A DNA stretch of 64,000 nucleotides. Source: Candidatus Nitrotoga arctica. GTDB taxonomy: Bacteria; Pseudomonadota; Gammaproteobacteria; Burkholderiales; Gallionellaceae. This document shows, piece by piece, positions 19,463-30,677 of the stretch; within the stretch, counting starts at the first letter, position 1; each line of letters begins with the position of its first letter. Position numbers and translations under genes: made by a program. The stretch is taken from NCBI RefSeq assembly GCF_918378365.1, contig NZ_OU912926.1, positions 3,100,001-3,164,000 on the forward strand, read 5' to 3'. The notes below the pieces were generated by a model. The model did not search any database and had not been told where the DNA came from. It worked only from the letters and a program-made list of their open reading frames with translations.

Positions 19463-19589
19463 TTAGATGTTATAACTTTTTAATATAAAGCAGTTATTCA
19501 AAGAATGCCATACAGCTAAAAAAGATATTTTCATAGCATGAAATCGCATCCAGACCGGGCTTGCCCAACTAACGGGTTAGACACTGAAT

Positions 19590-19681
19590 AAAAAAGGGGG
19601 CGCTACCCTTTTAAGCACGATTGTATGTACGAAAGAGAATTCGTGACCATGCTTCACGAAAAGGGTAGCGTCCCCTTTTTT
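19590..19681. mobile_element. 92-bp palindromic repeat element with 23-bp inverted ends
   Basis: Left arm 19590-19612 (AAAAAAGGGGGCGCTACCC then TTTT) and right arm 19659-19681 are inverted copies with 22 of 23 matches. An inner inverted repeat TTCGTGA/TCACGAA (19640-19646, 19654-19660) adds a second hairpin. The structure looks like a REP- or MITE-type palindrome. A decayed REP-associated transposase tail lies about 850 bases downstream. Confidence 0.65.
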
Positions 19682-19764
19682 AATGGATGAGGCAAATGTG
19701 GGTGGTTGCAATATGGCAAAAAGGTGCTAGTATGCAGTAGTTCCTACTTACAAAAGGTGTTGAA

Positions 19765-19980
19765 ATGAGTGTTCCTAAAGTATTCAAGACATCCGTCAAT
19801 CTGCCTGAGGTCACTGTTACCGCCCTAGAGGCGCTTGCCAAGAAGCGAGGGAAGAGCATGTCTCAGATCATTCGCGATGCGATTGCTACGGAGACGTTCC
19901 TTCAGGAAACCTCGGACAGCGGTGGGAAGGTACTGATCAAGGATAAGGACGAAACGCTTAGACAGTTGCTTGTTAGATGA
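19765..19980 (+). CDS. Ribbon-helix-helix (CopG/Arc type) protein
   Basis: 71 aa with AAAGG upstream of ATG 19765. The N-terminal strand FKTSVNLPEVTVTALEALAK and the helix block GKSMSQIIRDAIATE match the beta-alpha-alpha pattern of the ribbon-helix-helix DNA-binding fold; the C-terminus is charged (KVLIKDKDETLRQLL). Such proteins act as autoregulators or antitoxins. The downstream gene overlaps by four bases (ATGA), so the pair is translated together. It lies right beside two palindromic mobile elements. Confidence 0.8.
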   Translation: MSVPKVFKTSVNLPEVTVTALEALAKKRGKSMSQIIRDAIATETFLQETSDSGGKVLIKDKDETLRQLLVR

Positions 19981-20327
19981 GCCCAATGGCCCAAATTGAA
20001 GAGAAGGATCTGACTGGCGAAGATGGTGACTTAACTGCCGACTCTGCTCCACGTTTGGAGGCGCCACCGCCGACACTTGAGCCATTCAATTTAACGAGAG
20101 AGCAGGAAAAAGTACGAGGCCGCATCGCTGAGGGATTGCTGATGATGTTGGGCGTCATTTTGCTTTTTGCCTTCTTGACGCTCTGGGTCTACGGCACTAC
20201 TTTCAGCGACTTAGAGAATTTGATGACGATCATCTTTGCTCCTGTCATCACTCTGGTTGGAACCGCTACTGGGTATTACTTCGGGAACAAGACTTCGCAG
20301 AACGGAGCTTCGGGCGGCGGCGCATGA
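19977..20327 (+). CDS. Small protein with two membrane helices, coupled to RHH protein
   Basis: 116 aa. The N-terminus is acidic and Pro-rich (LEAPPPTLEPFNL). A charged helix (REQEKVRGRIAEGLL) leads into two hydrophobic segments, about residues 53-73 (LLMMLGVILLFAFLTLWVYG) and 82-100 (LMTIIFAPVITLVGTATGYY). The tail is Gly/Ser-rich (NKTSQNGASGGGA). No family is recognised with certainty; the end (GTATGYYFGNKT) resembles small phage- or plasmid-type membrane proteins. The ATGA overlap with the RHH gene implies a functional pair. A toxin role is conceivable but not shown. Confidence 0.65.
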   Translation: MSPMAQIEEKDLTGEDGDLTADSAPRLEAPPPTLEPFNLTREQEKVRGRIAEGLLMMLGVILLFAFLTLWVYGTTFSDLENLMTIIFAPVITLVGTATGYYFGNKTSQNGASGGGA

Positions 20328-20516
20328 TCTGCAAATGACGCCCAACGTAAAGTAGACACCCTAAAAACCGCCTGAAAAGACACCTGAGAGGCATATAGTC
20401 CAGCACCTATCTTGCAATGCTTTATTTTTATTTGAGGTAAAAATATAGTACACCCTAATTTTTCAGATAAAAGCACCACAATAAAACTGCAAGAATGGGG
20501 GGCAGTTTTAACATTG

Positions 20517-20710
20517 CTACATTTTCTTTCGATCTTCTTCAAATTTCCGCACTGCGCGACTCACTGTCATACAGTGTACCCCGAAATGACGCCCGATCTC
20601 TGCCATCGGATTCGCCGGATAGGGTAAGCCTGAGCTATCGCCTGATCTCTAACTAGTCGGCGTATCCAGTACTCATCCACCGCACTTTCCACCCGTGGAA
20701 TCAGAGTACA
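20517..20710 (-). pseudogene. Remnant of REP-associated tyrosine transposase (C-terminal HTH)
   Basis: Reading the minus strand gives VESAVDEYWIRRLVRDQAIAQ, then after a frame change PANPMAEIGRHFGVHCMTVS and RAVRKFEEDRK before a stop at 20519. This is the characteristic C-terminal helix-turn-helix tail of RAYT (IS200-like TnpA_REP) proteins. The catalytic HUH and Tyr part is absent and an in-frame stop lies upstream, so it is a decayed fragment. Confidence 0.6.
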
Positions 20711-20726
20711 GCGTTAGCCAGGTTCT

Positions 20727-21620
20727 TCAGCCTGCTTTGTCGGCGCCAACATAACCGCGCCGAAATGCGGCATCCATTTGCTGGACATAGAAAGCAATCC
20801 AGGTATGCATGGAGGCATTTGCTTCGGGTGATGGGCGGATAAGTTCGTTATCCCGATGAATTATGGTACGCCATGCATGATCCAGATTGGGGTGCAATTT
20901 TTCCAATACCCGGGCGGCTTTACCGGCGTGCTCCATGTTCCTGCAGCGTTCGTCGAATGAGACGGCATGTCGGTGTGCCGCCGTGGCGCCCGCGACGAAC
21001 TGGGAATATCCGCCGCTTGCCACCCAACGTACGCCGAATTCAAAGTCGTCCCAGGCATCGTTTAAAAAGCGCTCATCAAAACCGCCGAGCGAATGAAATT
21101 TGGCTTTCTTAATTGAAGAGTTACCGGCATAGAAAAATGTCTTGGGCCAGACTGCCAAAATACGGCGCATGGGAATGCCAAATATTTTGCCGGAGTCCTC
21201 CAGCCAGCGCGTGAAGCTGTCTTTTCGAAAATTATCAGGAAATAGTCCCGGGCCTATACCCACAGCGTTAAGGTCAGGGTTCAGGGTGTGGTATTCCGCG
21301 TAAGCGGCAATCAGGCCGGGGGAAGGGTCGAAGTCGTCCGCGAGAAACACCAGCAGCTCACCATCCGCCTGAGCGGCAGCCATGTTGTTTTGGGTCGCGC
21401 GTGCCGGACTTGGACAGCTGAGTAATGACGCCGAAATCGCAGGATGCTGTTGGCGAAATTCAGCAAATGCCCGCGATGTGGAAGCTTTGGCCTGTCCATC
21501 GACGAAGATAACCTCGAACGCATCATGGGGATAGGTCTGGGCTGCAACTGAAGCGAAGAAATTCTGCTGTTTGTGGTTAAAAACATCGGGTTCGGACGCC
21601 ACGATTAAAGAAACTCGCAT
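20727..21620 (-). CDS. Family 2 glycosyltransferase
   Basis: 297 aa. The N-terminus MRVSLIVASEPDVFNHKQQN and the block FEVIFVDGQAKASTSRAF are the start of a GT-A fold. The metal-binding acidic motif is LVFLADDFDPSPGL (D-D-F-D form). The acceptor-side block is GGFDERFLNDAWDDFEFGVR. No membrane helix is present. Its start overlaps the end of the preceding glycosyltransferase gene by 16 bases, so both were one transcript. The sugar and acceptor are unknown; surface glycan or protein glycosylation are the usual roles. Confidence 0.88.
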   Translation of the reverse strand: MRVSLIVASEPDVFNHKQQNFFASVAAQTYPHDAFEVIFVDGQAKASTSRAFAEFRQQHPAISASLLSCPSPARATQNNMAAAQADGELLVFLADDFDPSPGLIAAYAEYHTLNPDLNAVGIGPGLFPDNFRKDSFTRWLEDSGKIFGIPMRRILAVWPKTFFYAGNSSIKKAKFHSLGGFDERFLNDAWDDFEFGVRWVASGGYSQFVAGATAAHRHAVSFDERCRNMEHAGKAARVLEKLHPNLDHAWRTIIHRDNELIRPSPEANASMHTWIAFYVQQMDAAFRRGYVGADKAG

Positions 21621-23027
21621 GATTCTTCTCCAATCCGGCTTGAGAGTGTTAACGAAAGGGGAACCTGAAGCGCCTGCTCGATTAACTCAATAGGTAAGTG
21701 TTGCAATGCATCGGTTGCGCCAAGCAGGGCAAGAAGCTCACCGCCCCAGTTGGCAAACGTAGGTGCAAACGGATTTGGCCAGGTGGGTTGGTTTTGCGCG
21801 AGGCTGACGAAAGCAGCCATGACCTTGCCGTGTTCCATGCGCGGTGTACCGGCGGTTTCGGTGATGGTATTGCGGTCATGGATACGGTACTCGTATAGCG
21901 GGTGCGGCACCAATACCGGCTCGCACTGCAGCGTTGCACGCAGGCAAAAATCCCAATCATGGTTATAGCGATAGTCGCGAAACCCACCCAAAGTTTCCCA
22001 GAGACGCTTGCGGAAACATTAGATTGCCGCTGGAAATGGCCGAGTTCGCGCGCAGCATCGCCAAACCAAGTGTGCAAGACATAACCGTTGCATTCTGGGC
22101 TGCCATCAATGCGGCGACGCGGGCATCGGCAAGGTGGCCAAGGGGTTGGCCGTGTGTGTCTATATATGAAACACGCGCGTAGCCCCAATCGGCATTGCTT
22201 TCCAGCAACGAGGACAGCATCGTCGCTATGCGCTCTGCCGGCAATCGGTCGTCGGAATTGAGTAACTGAATAAAATCACCCTTGGCTAATGCGATACCCT
22301 GGTTCAGGGTGGCTGCAGCCCCCTGGTTTTCGCGGGCGATGAACGTTACCGGAAACAGGGCCGCAACAAGCGCAGCACGACAGTGTTCAGCCGTGCCGTC
22401 GATGGAGCCGTCGTCAATCACGATTAGTTCCAGCGGGTGTCGTGTCTGGGCAAACACTGAAGCGATCGCCTCGGCGACATATCGTGCGTGCATATAAGCC
22501 GGCATCACAACCGACACGGTCGGAAGTTTCGGAGGAGACGTCTGGATGCACTGGTCTTTGTTCGCTTTGGCGCCTGTTAGTGCCGGGTGCATGCATCGAT
22601 ACTCGACGAGTTTGTTCTGCAAGAACGAAGATAGATGATCCGGGCAGACAGACGCCAATAGCAAGCCGAGATTGGACCAGAAACCGGGAAAATTCACGGC
22701 GGAGGTCGATAGCAACGCGGCAAAAGCCGCGCGCGATTCGTCCATGAGGCCGAGCTGGTAGAGGGTGACGGCTCTCATGTGAGCGACTTCCCAATCTTCG
22801 CTCTGTTCCCGGAGGACGGCATCGTAAGCCTCAATAGCCTGAAAAAACCTGCCTCCTCGTTGCAAGGCGAGCCCCGCCTGACGATTGCGCTCGTGTCCCG
22901 CTGCCGCAGTTGAAGCGTTGCTGTTCAGCAAACCACAGCAGTGCTTGTAGCGTAGCCCGCTTGTGCAGGGGCAAAGTGCGTTCCGCGACGAGATATGAAT
23001 TCCTTTTTGATGGTGTGTTAATGACAT
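21605..23027 (-). pseudogene. SEC-C / TPR / family 2 glycosyltransferase fusion, frameshifted
   Basis: The N-terminal 338 residues (23027-22014) hold a SEC-C zinc motif (NALCPCTSGLRYKHCCG, residues about 16-32), a TPR-like helical region (residues 45-110) and a GT2 domain (TVSVVMPAYMHARYVAEAIA, LIVIDDGSIDGTAEHC, FIQLLNSDDRLPAERI). After SGNLMF one extra base at about 22013 breaks the frame. The rest of the GT2 domain (GGFRDYRYNHDWDFCLRA, then YEYRIHDRNTITETAG) continues in another frame to 21605. The repaired protein would be about 473 aa. Either a recent mutation or a base-call error separates the halves. Confidence 0.82.
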
Positions 23028-23488
23028 AGGGTGAGAATGGCCAAGCAGACTTACAGTTCTTGAATAAGAAACAATTTCGGACTGGTTATGCGTGATATTT
23101 CAACAATTTTGTGCGGCCGATCGCTAAAAGCATATGAATTAAAGACTATGTTTATATTGACTTTATTAATTTTTAAGTATGCCTTTGCTGCAAATCGCAG
23201 CCTAACATATAGCCAGAGGAGTAGCCATGCTCTAACCAGCTGTTGGGATTTTGTGTTTGCTCATGTTCTGTGGCGCTATGTTCGATGGCGTACAGACTCA
23301 AAATCATGTCGATGGCATGCTTACCTGTGAAGCGAGGACGCATGCGAAAAGGCAATAAAGTGGGCAACCCCCTCTATTCAAATCAAATAATTCGCGCTGT
23401 GCTCTTAAGCTGCTTTGATTGCCGGAACTAATGGCAATGATGCCGATAGGCCAGCTTCCCCTCCACGATAAGAAAGTAGCTAGTGGGT
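23028..23488. other. Intergenic region upstream of zwf
   Basis: About 460 AT-rich bases between the divergent glycosyltransferase and zwf genes. Short open frames exist on both strands, but none has a ribosome site or a family resemblance. It presumably carries the promoter of the carbon-metabolism block. Confidence 0.5.
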
Positions 23489-24928
23489 ATGGCAAAAAGA
23501 AAAGATAAAATTAGAATGGATGGAACTAACGGCGACGCGGCGCCGTCTGATGCGTTGGTATTATTTGGTGCAACGGGGGATCTTGTTTACAAAAAAATCT
23601 TCCCGGCGCTCTACGCAATGGCGAAGCGCGGCGTCCTTAATGTACCCGTGGTCGGCGTTGCATCCTCGCCATGGAGCGTGGCACAACTTCGAAAACGGGC
23701 GACGGACGGTATAAAAAAATCCGGCAAGATTGATGACAAGCAGGCTCTCCGTCATCTTCTTTCCTTGCTCCGATACGTGGTAGGTGACTATAGCAATCCG
23801 GCTACGTACAAAGCGATCAAGGAGACGCTGGGGGATGCCCAACGTCCAGCGCATTACCTTGCCATCCCGCCCGCGCTATTCGCGATAGTCATAAAAGGAC
23901 TTGGCGCGGCTGGTTTGGCTGAGAATGCACGCGTTATCGTGGAAAAACCATTCGGGCGTGATCTGGCATCCGCGCGTGAGCTTAACTTCATTGCAAAATC
24001 GGTCTTCCCGGAAAATGCCATCTTTCGTATCGACCACTACCTTGGAAAGGAGGCGATCATGAATATTCTTTATTTTCGCTTCGCCAATTCATTCCTGGAG
24101 CCGATCTGGAACCGCAACTGCGTGGCTAGTGTCCAAATAACATTAGCCGAGAATTTCGGTGTGGAGGGGCGCGGTGAATTTTACGAAAGTGCCGGCTGTT
24201 TGCGTGATGTCATTCAGAACCACCTGTTCCAGGTCGTCGCATTGCTTGCCATGGAGCCGCCGGCTTACCAGGGTTATGAAGCCGTACACATTGAGAAAGC
24301 AAAAGTCTTTAAAGCCATGCGTCCACTGCAGCCGGACGACTTGGTGCGTGGCCAGTATGTTGGTTACCGGAAGGAACCCCACGTGGCAAAGGGCTCCGAC
24401 GTGGAGACTTTCTGTGCCCTGCGGCTGCACATCGATTCATGGCGTTGGGCGGGCGTACCGTGGTACCTGCGTTCCGGTAAATTTCTGGCTACAACGGCGG
24501 CAGAAGTGCTGATTCAGCTGAAACCGCCGCCGCAAAGATTGTTCGACGATTCCGCTCCGGCGAATGGTCGAGCCAACTATCTGCGTTTCCGGCTCTCTCC
24601 CGATTTTGTAATAGCCCTTGCTGCTCGCGTTAAACGCGTAGGTCAGGAATTCGTCGGCGATCAGCAAGAACTCGATTTGTTTTATAAACAATCACAAGAA
24701 GAACTACCCTATGCGCGGCTCTTGACAGATGTTATGGCCGGTAACGGCACGCTGTTTACTCGTGAGGATGCGATTGAGGCCGCCTGGGCGGTGGTTGAAC
24801 CTGTTCTTAAAACCCATCATCCTGTACTCCCCTACCAACCCGGCAGCTGGGGGCCTAAAAAGGCTGATGCTCTACTCACAGCACACGGAGATTGGTTTAA
24901 TCCCACACTGGAGCAGGCAGCAACATGA
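23489..24928 (+). CDS. zwf: Glucose-6-phosphate 1-dehydrogenase
   Basis: 479 aa from ATG 23489 (GTG 23483 is an alternative). The NADP-binding block [20 protein letters not shown], the catalytic-region motif [13 protein letters not shown] near residue 190, and the substrate block [16 protein letters not shown] are all present. It oxidises glucose-6-phosphate to 6-phosphogluconolactone and makes NADPH. It heads a same-strand block with tal, tkt, pgm, fba and glgP. No gnd or pgl is present in this block, so the oxidative branch must be completed elsewhere. Confidence 0.96.
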   Translation: MAKRKDKIRMDGTNGDAAPSDALVLFGATGDLVYKKIFPALYAMAKRGVLNVPVVGVASSPWSVAQLRKRATDGIKKSGKIDDKQALRHLLSLLRYVVGDYSNPATYKAIKETLGDAQRPAHYLAIPPALFAIVIKGLGAAGLAENARVIVEKPFGRDLASARELNFIAKSVFPENAIFRIDHYLGKEAIMNILYFRFANSFLEPIWNRNCVASVQITLAENFGVEGRGEFYESAGCLRDVIQNHLFQVVALLAMEPPAYQGYEAVHIEKAKVFKAMRPLQPDDLVRGQYVGYRKEPHVAKGSDVETFCALRLHIDSWRWAGVPWYLRSGKFLATTAAEVLIQLKPPPQRLFDDSAPANGRANYLRFRLSPDFVIALAARVKRVGQEFVGDQQELDLFYKQSQEELPYARLLTDVMAGNGTLFTREDAIEAAWAVVEPVLKTHHPVLPYQPGSWGPKKADALLTAHGDWFNPTLEQAAT

Positions 24929-25200
24929 AATCCGCAGTCGAATTGTTTTTCTTGTTGAACGATTGCCTTCTTGCTGGTCTTAACGTCCATCTTGACGGTA
25001 AAAACCGGGATCAGCATTCGACCGCTTTTGAAGTGTTCCGTACACAACTCACATTTAATTCCAAGCAGCTGCCTCGCACACTCGGTGAAACAACGGTGCA
25101 GCACATAGGCGATCTTACAATTTCAATTTGCCCGCATTACTCGATACTATCAAACCCACCCTACAGGAGAAATTATGAAGTCCACACAACAACTGCATAA
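24925..25200 (+). CDS. Possible small ORF between zwf and tal
   Basis: 91 codons beginning with an ATG that overlaps the zwf stop (ATGA) and running through the whole gap into the first 26 bases of tal. Nothing in the protein ([20 protein letters not shown]) matches a known family, and the second half has poor coding character. The coupling geometry is the only support; it could be an untranslated spacer. Confidence 0.25.
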   Translation: MKSAVELFFLLNDCLLAGLNVHLDGKNRDQHSTAFEVFRTQLTFNSKQLPRTLGETTVQHIGDLTISICPHYSILSNPPYRRNYEVHTTTA

Positions 25201-26260
25201 TCTTGGTCAGAGACTTTGGCTCGACAACATCACACGCGACCTTCTGACCAGCGGCACATTACGCCGCTACATTGATGAACTCTCAATAACGGGGCTCACT
25301 TCTAACCCCACGATTTTCGATAACGCCATTAATAAGGGCGCTTTCTATGACGAGTCCATCCGTCAAAAAACAGTAGCGGGTAAATCAGGCGAAGAACTGT
25401 TCCTTGAGCTGGCCCTGGAGGATTTAACTCAGGCAGCCGACCTCTTTCGTCCGGTTCATGATGCCACTGGCGGGGTTGACGGCTGGGTATCACTAGAAGT
25501 ATCGCCTTTGCTGGCCGACGATACGGCTGGCACCATAAAAGCGGCGATACAACTTCATGCGCGAGCAAAACGTCCCAATCTTTTCATCAAGATTCCAGGC
25601 ACTCGCGCAGGAATTCCTGCGATTGAAGAAGCCATTTTTGCAGGCGTGCCGGTGAATGTCACGTTGCTGTTCTCGCGCGAACATTACATCGCAGCAGCCG
25701 AAGCGTATATGCGCGGCATAGAACGACGCATCGCCAGCGGTCTGGATCCTGTAGTTCATTCCGTAGCATCGATTTTTGTCAGCCGCTGGGATGCGGCTAT
25801 CAAAGAAAAGATTCAGCCTGGTCTAAGCAATCGTCTAGGCATTGCAATCGCCATGCGCACTTACAAAGCGTATCGCGACTTGCTCGCATCACCGCGTTGG
25901 CAGAAGCTGGTCAATTTAGGAGCCCGGCAGCAACGGCTGCTCTGGGCCAGCACAGGTACCAAGGATCCTGACGCCTCAGACATCCTATACGTCGAAGCGC
26001 TCATGGCACCCGACACCATCAATACCCTGCCCGAGAAGACCTTGCTCGCTTTTGCCGATCATGGCGAAGTGAATGGCGCCCTGCCGGTTGATGGCGGCTA
26101 TGCCGAGAGCGTACTCGCCGAATTCGCGGAAGAAGGCATTAACGATGAAACTTTGGCCGCCGACCTTCAGCGCGAAGGTACCGAAGCGTTTACCAAGTCA
26201 TGGATCGACCTGATGGCTTGCATCAAATCAAAGAGTGACAGATTGACCAAAGGTAATTAA
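25175..26260 (+). CDS. tal: Transaldolase
   Basis: 361 aa from ATG 25175, with AGGAG seven bases upstream. Transaldolase signatures are GLTSNPTIFDNAI near residue 42, the Schiff-base Lys in RPNLFIKIPGTRAG, PVNVTLLFSREHYI and SIFVSRWD. The length and the spacing of these blocks fit the longer transaldolase subfamily found with zwf or pgi fusions, rather than the 317-aa TalB type. It exchanges dihydroxyacetone units between sedoheptulose-7-phosphate and glyceraldehyde-3-phosphate. It sits between zwf and tkt. Confidence 0.95.
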   Translation: MKSTQQLHNLGQRLWLDNITRDLLTSGTLRRYIDELSITGLTSNPTIFDNAINKGAFYDESIRQKTVAGKSGEELFLELALEDLTQAADLFRPVHDATGGVDGWVSLEVSPLLADDTAGTIKAAIQLHARAKRPNLFIKIPGTRAGIPAIEEAIFAGVPVNVTLLFSREHYIAAAEAYMRGIERRIASGLDPVVHSVASIFVSRWDAAIKEKIQPGLSNRLGIAIAMRTYKAYRDLLASPRWQKLVNLGARQQRLLWASTGTKDPDASDILYVEALMAPDTINTLPEKTLLAFADHGEVNGALPVDGGYAESVLAEFAEEGINDETLAADLQREGTEAFTKSWIDLMACIKSKSDRLTKGN

Positions 26261-26389
26261 GCATGCCGGCACATTGCCCTGCGCGGTGACGTAAAAAGGG
26301 CTTATCCAGAGCGAGCCTGTAATTCAATGTTGGACAATTTTGCTCATTGCGCCAGAACACTGCAAGGGACAATGGATAGGGAGTAAGCC

Positions 26390-28486
<2,097 letters not shown>

Positions 28487-28543
28487 GCATGAATCCCGTT
28501 GAGCTGTCGCGTTAGCGGAATTTATCCACTACGGAGGCACCAA

Positions 28544-30226
28544 ATGAGCAGCTTGGACGATACGACGATGAAAATAAATCCCTTGGCAGGTAAACCTGTT
28601 GGGCTATCGGCGCTGGTAGATATCCCAAAACTTGTTACCGCCTATTTCACGGAAATACCCGACCCATCTGTGCCGGCACAAAAGGTAACGTTCGGCACCT
28701 CAGGACATCGTGGGTCAGCATTAACAACGAGCTTCAATGAATGGCATGTCCTTGCTATTTGTCAGGCCATTTGCCAGTACCGCGAGCAGCAGGGTATCAA
28801 TGGTCCGCTATTTCTCGGCATCGACACGCATGCGTTATCCATGCCAGCGTACGCCAGCGCACTGGAAGTACTGGCGGCCAATCGTGTTGAAGTGATGATT
28901 GCAGAGAACGACGAATATACTCCAACCCCGGTGATTTCTTACGCAATTCTCGTTCACAACCGCGGGCGCGAAAAAGGACTGGCGGACGGCATAGTTATAA
29001 CGCCTTCGCACAACCCACCCCATGACGGCGGTTTCAAGTACAACCCGCCACATGGCGGACCAGCAGAAAATGCTATCACAGCCTGGATTGAAACCCGGGC
29101 CAATGAATTTCTCAAAGACGGCCTCAAAGGCGTGAAAAGAATTCCTTTCGCACAGGCCCTGCGTGCTTCCACGACTCATCGATACGACTATCTAAATGCT
29201 TATGTGAACGATCTCGGTAGCGTGATCAATATGAACGCAATTCGAGATGCGAACATTAACATGGGCGTAGATCCGCTCGGGGGGGCTGGAGTTCACTACT
29301 GGACCGCGATTGCCCATCGCTATAGTCTGGATCTTACGGTAGTGAACAAAGTTATCGATCCGACATTCCGTTTCATGACTGTCGATTGGGATGGCCAAGT
29401 CCGCATGGATCCGTCCTCTCCTTACGCCATGCAAGGATTAATAGGTCTTAAAAACCGCTTCGACATTGCTTTTGCTTGCGACACTGACCATGATCGGCAC
29501 GGGATCGTCACCCGGAGCACAGGCCTGCTACCACCGAACCATTATCTTTCCGTCGCGATTAACTATCTTTTCCAGCACCGGCCAAAATGGAACAAGTCAG
29601 CGGCAGTTGGCAAGACCGTAGTAAGTAGCCAGATGATAGACCGCATTACCACAAAGCTTGGCCGCAAGCTCTACGAGGTGCCCGTCGGATTCAAGTGGTT
29701 TGTGGATGGCTTGTTCGAGGGTTCACTTGGTTTTGGGGGGGAAGAAAGTGCAGGTGCATCTTTTCTTCGAACCGATGGATCTGTATGGACAACCGACAAG
29801 GATGGGATCATTTTGGCTTTGCTGTCGGCGGAAATTACTGCGCGCATGAACCGTGATCCTGGCGAAATATACCATGAGTTAGCACATGAGTTCGGCGAAT
29901 CTGTTTATGAACGTATTGACGCGCCAGCCACTCCAGCACAAAAGGAAATGCTGGCAAAACTCTCGCCTCAGCAGATCCGCTCCACAGATCTGGCCGGCGA
30001 AAAAATTCAGACTGTCCTGACTCACGCGCCAGGTAACGGCGCATCCATCGGTGGATTGAAGGTAATTGCAGAACAAGGATGGTTTGCGGCGCGTCCGTCC
30101 GGCACAGAAAACATCTACAAAATTTATGCCGAGAGCTTTCTCGGCGTTGATCATTTACACCGCATTCTGACAGAAGCACAAACCCTCATCAGCGATGCTC
30201 TGGCAACGGACGCAGTAGCGCCTTAA
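28544..30226 (+). CDS. pgm: Phosphoglucomutase (alpha-D-glucose phosphate-specific)
   Basis: 560 aa from ATG 28544, chosen because GGAGG lies eight bases upstream; the frame is open from 28499. The four phosphohexomutase loops are visible: the phospho-Ser loop TPSHNPPHDGGFKYNPP, the metal loop DTDHDRHG, the sugar loop GGEESAGASFL and the phosphate loop RPSGTENIYKIY. It interconverts glucose-1- and glucose-6-phosphate, joining the phosphorylase encoded downstream to zwf upstream. Intact and of usual length. Confidence 0.96.
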   Translation: MSSLDDTTMKINPLAGKPVGLSALVDIPKLVTAYFTEIPDPSVPAQKVTFGTSGHRGSALTTSFNEWHVLAICQAICQYREQQGINGPLFLGIDTHALSMPAYASALEVLAANRVEVMIAENDEYTPTPVISYAILVHNRGREKGLADGIVITPSHNPPHDGGFKYNPPHGGPAENAITAWIETRANEFLKDGLKGVKRIPFAQALRASTTHRYDYLNAYVNDLGSVINMNAIRDANINMGVDPLGGAGVHYWTAIAHRYSLDLTVVNKVIDPTFRFMTVDWDGQVRMDPSSPYAMQGLIGLKNRFDIAFACDTDHDRHGIVTRSTGLLPPNHYLSVAINYLFQHRPKWNKSAAVGKTVVSSQMIDRITTKLGRKLYEVPVGFKWFVDGLFEGSLGFGGEESAGASFLRTDGSVWTTDKDGIILALLSAEITARMNRDPGEIYHELAHEFGESVYERIDAPATPAQKEMLAKLSPQQIRSTDLAGEKIQTVLTHAPGNGASIGGLKVIAEQGWFAARPSGTENIYKIYAESFLGVDHLHRILTEAQTLISDALATDAVAP

Positions 30227-30389
30227 AGCCTGAATAGCACTGATTGTAATCAGAAATGCTGGTAAGCGAACATGACGTGACGGTATGAGATGAATGCCAT
30301 CGGCGAACCCAATCTGTTCGATACCGCACTGAATGGTTTTAGTTACCGGCTTAGTATAAAGCTCCTATTCTTAATTGCTATTTATTCTA

Positions 30390-30677
30390 ATGAAAGCAAA
30401 CGACATGAAAAATATATTGCATCCGCAAAAACACACCGCACCTCAGGATAAATCCAAGGGATCCAAGCTGGAAACTGCTACAGACGATAGACATGATAGG
30501 CATACGGGCGTCACCCCTGAACAACGCCATCAAATGATCGCTGAAGCGGCATACAAGCGAGCCCAGAAGCGCAGCTTCGTCGGAGGCAACTCCGAAAATG
30601 ACTGGTATGAAGCTGAAGCGGAAATCGGCCAACTATTTTCCCAGCCATCAGAACTCCATAATGAACCGCAGCACTAA
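30390..30677 (+). CDS. DUF2934-family small protein
   Basis: 95 aa from ATG 30390 (ATG 30405 also possible; no clear ribosome site). The N-terminal half is a charged, Lys/His/Asp-rich disordered stretch. The C-terminal half matches the DUF2934 pattern (QMIAEAAYKRAQKRSFVGG then DWYEAEAEI). The family is common in proteobacteria and of unknown function. The gene overlaps the start of fba by 17 bases, so it is transcribed and probably translated together with it. Confidence 0.75.
   Translation: MKANDMKNILHPQKHTAPQDKSKGSKLETATDDRHDRHTGVTPEQRHQMIAEAAYKRAQKRSFVGGNSENDWYEAEAEIGQLFSQPSELHNEPQH

Larger units (their letters stand above)
19125..19764. other. Gene-free region with two palindromic elements
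   Basis: About 640 bases between the VOC gene and the RHH gene. It contains the two MITE-like palindromes listed separately, a TTTTGGGAATG-type AT-rich stretch and no ORF with family resemblance. Confidence 0.7.

Noticed and set aside
23173..23495. Two short minus-strand frames upstream of zwf
   Set aside because: No ribosome sites, no recognisable domain, poor coding character; treated as intergenic.
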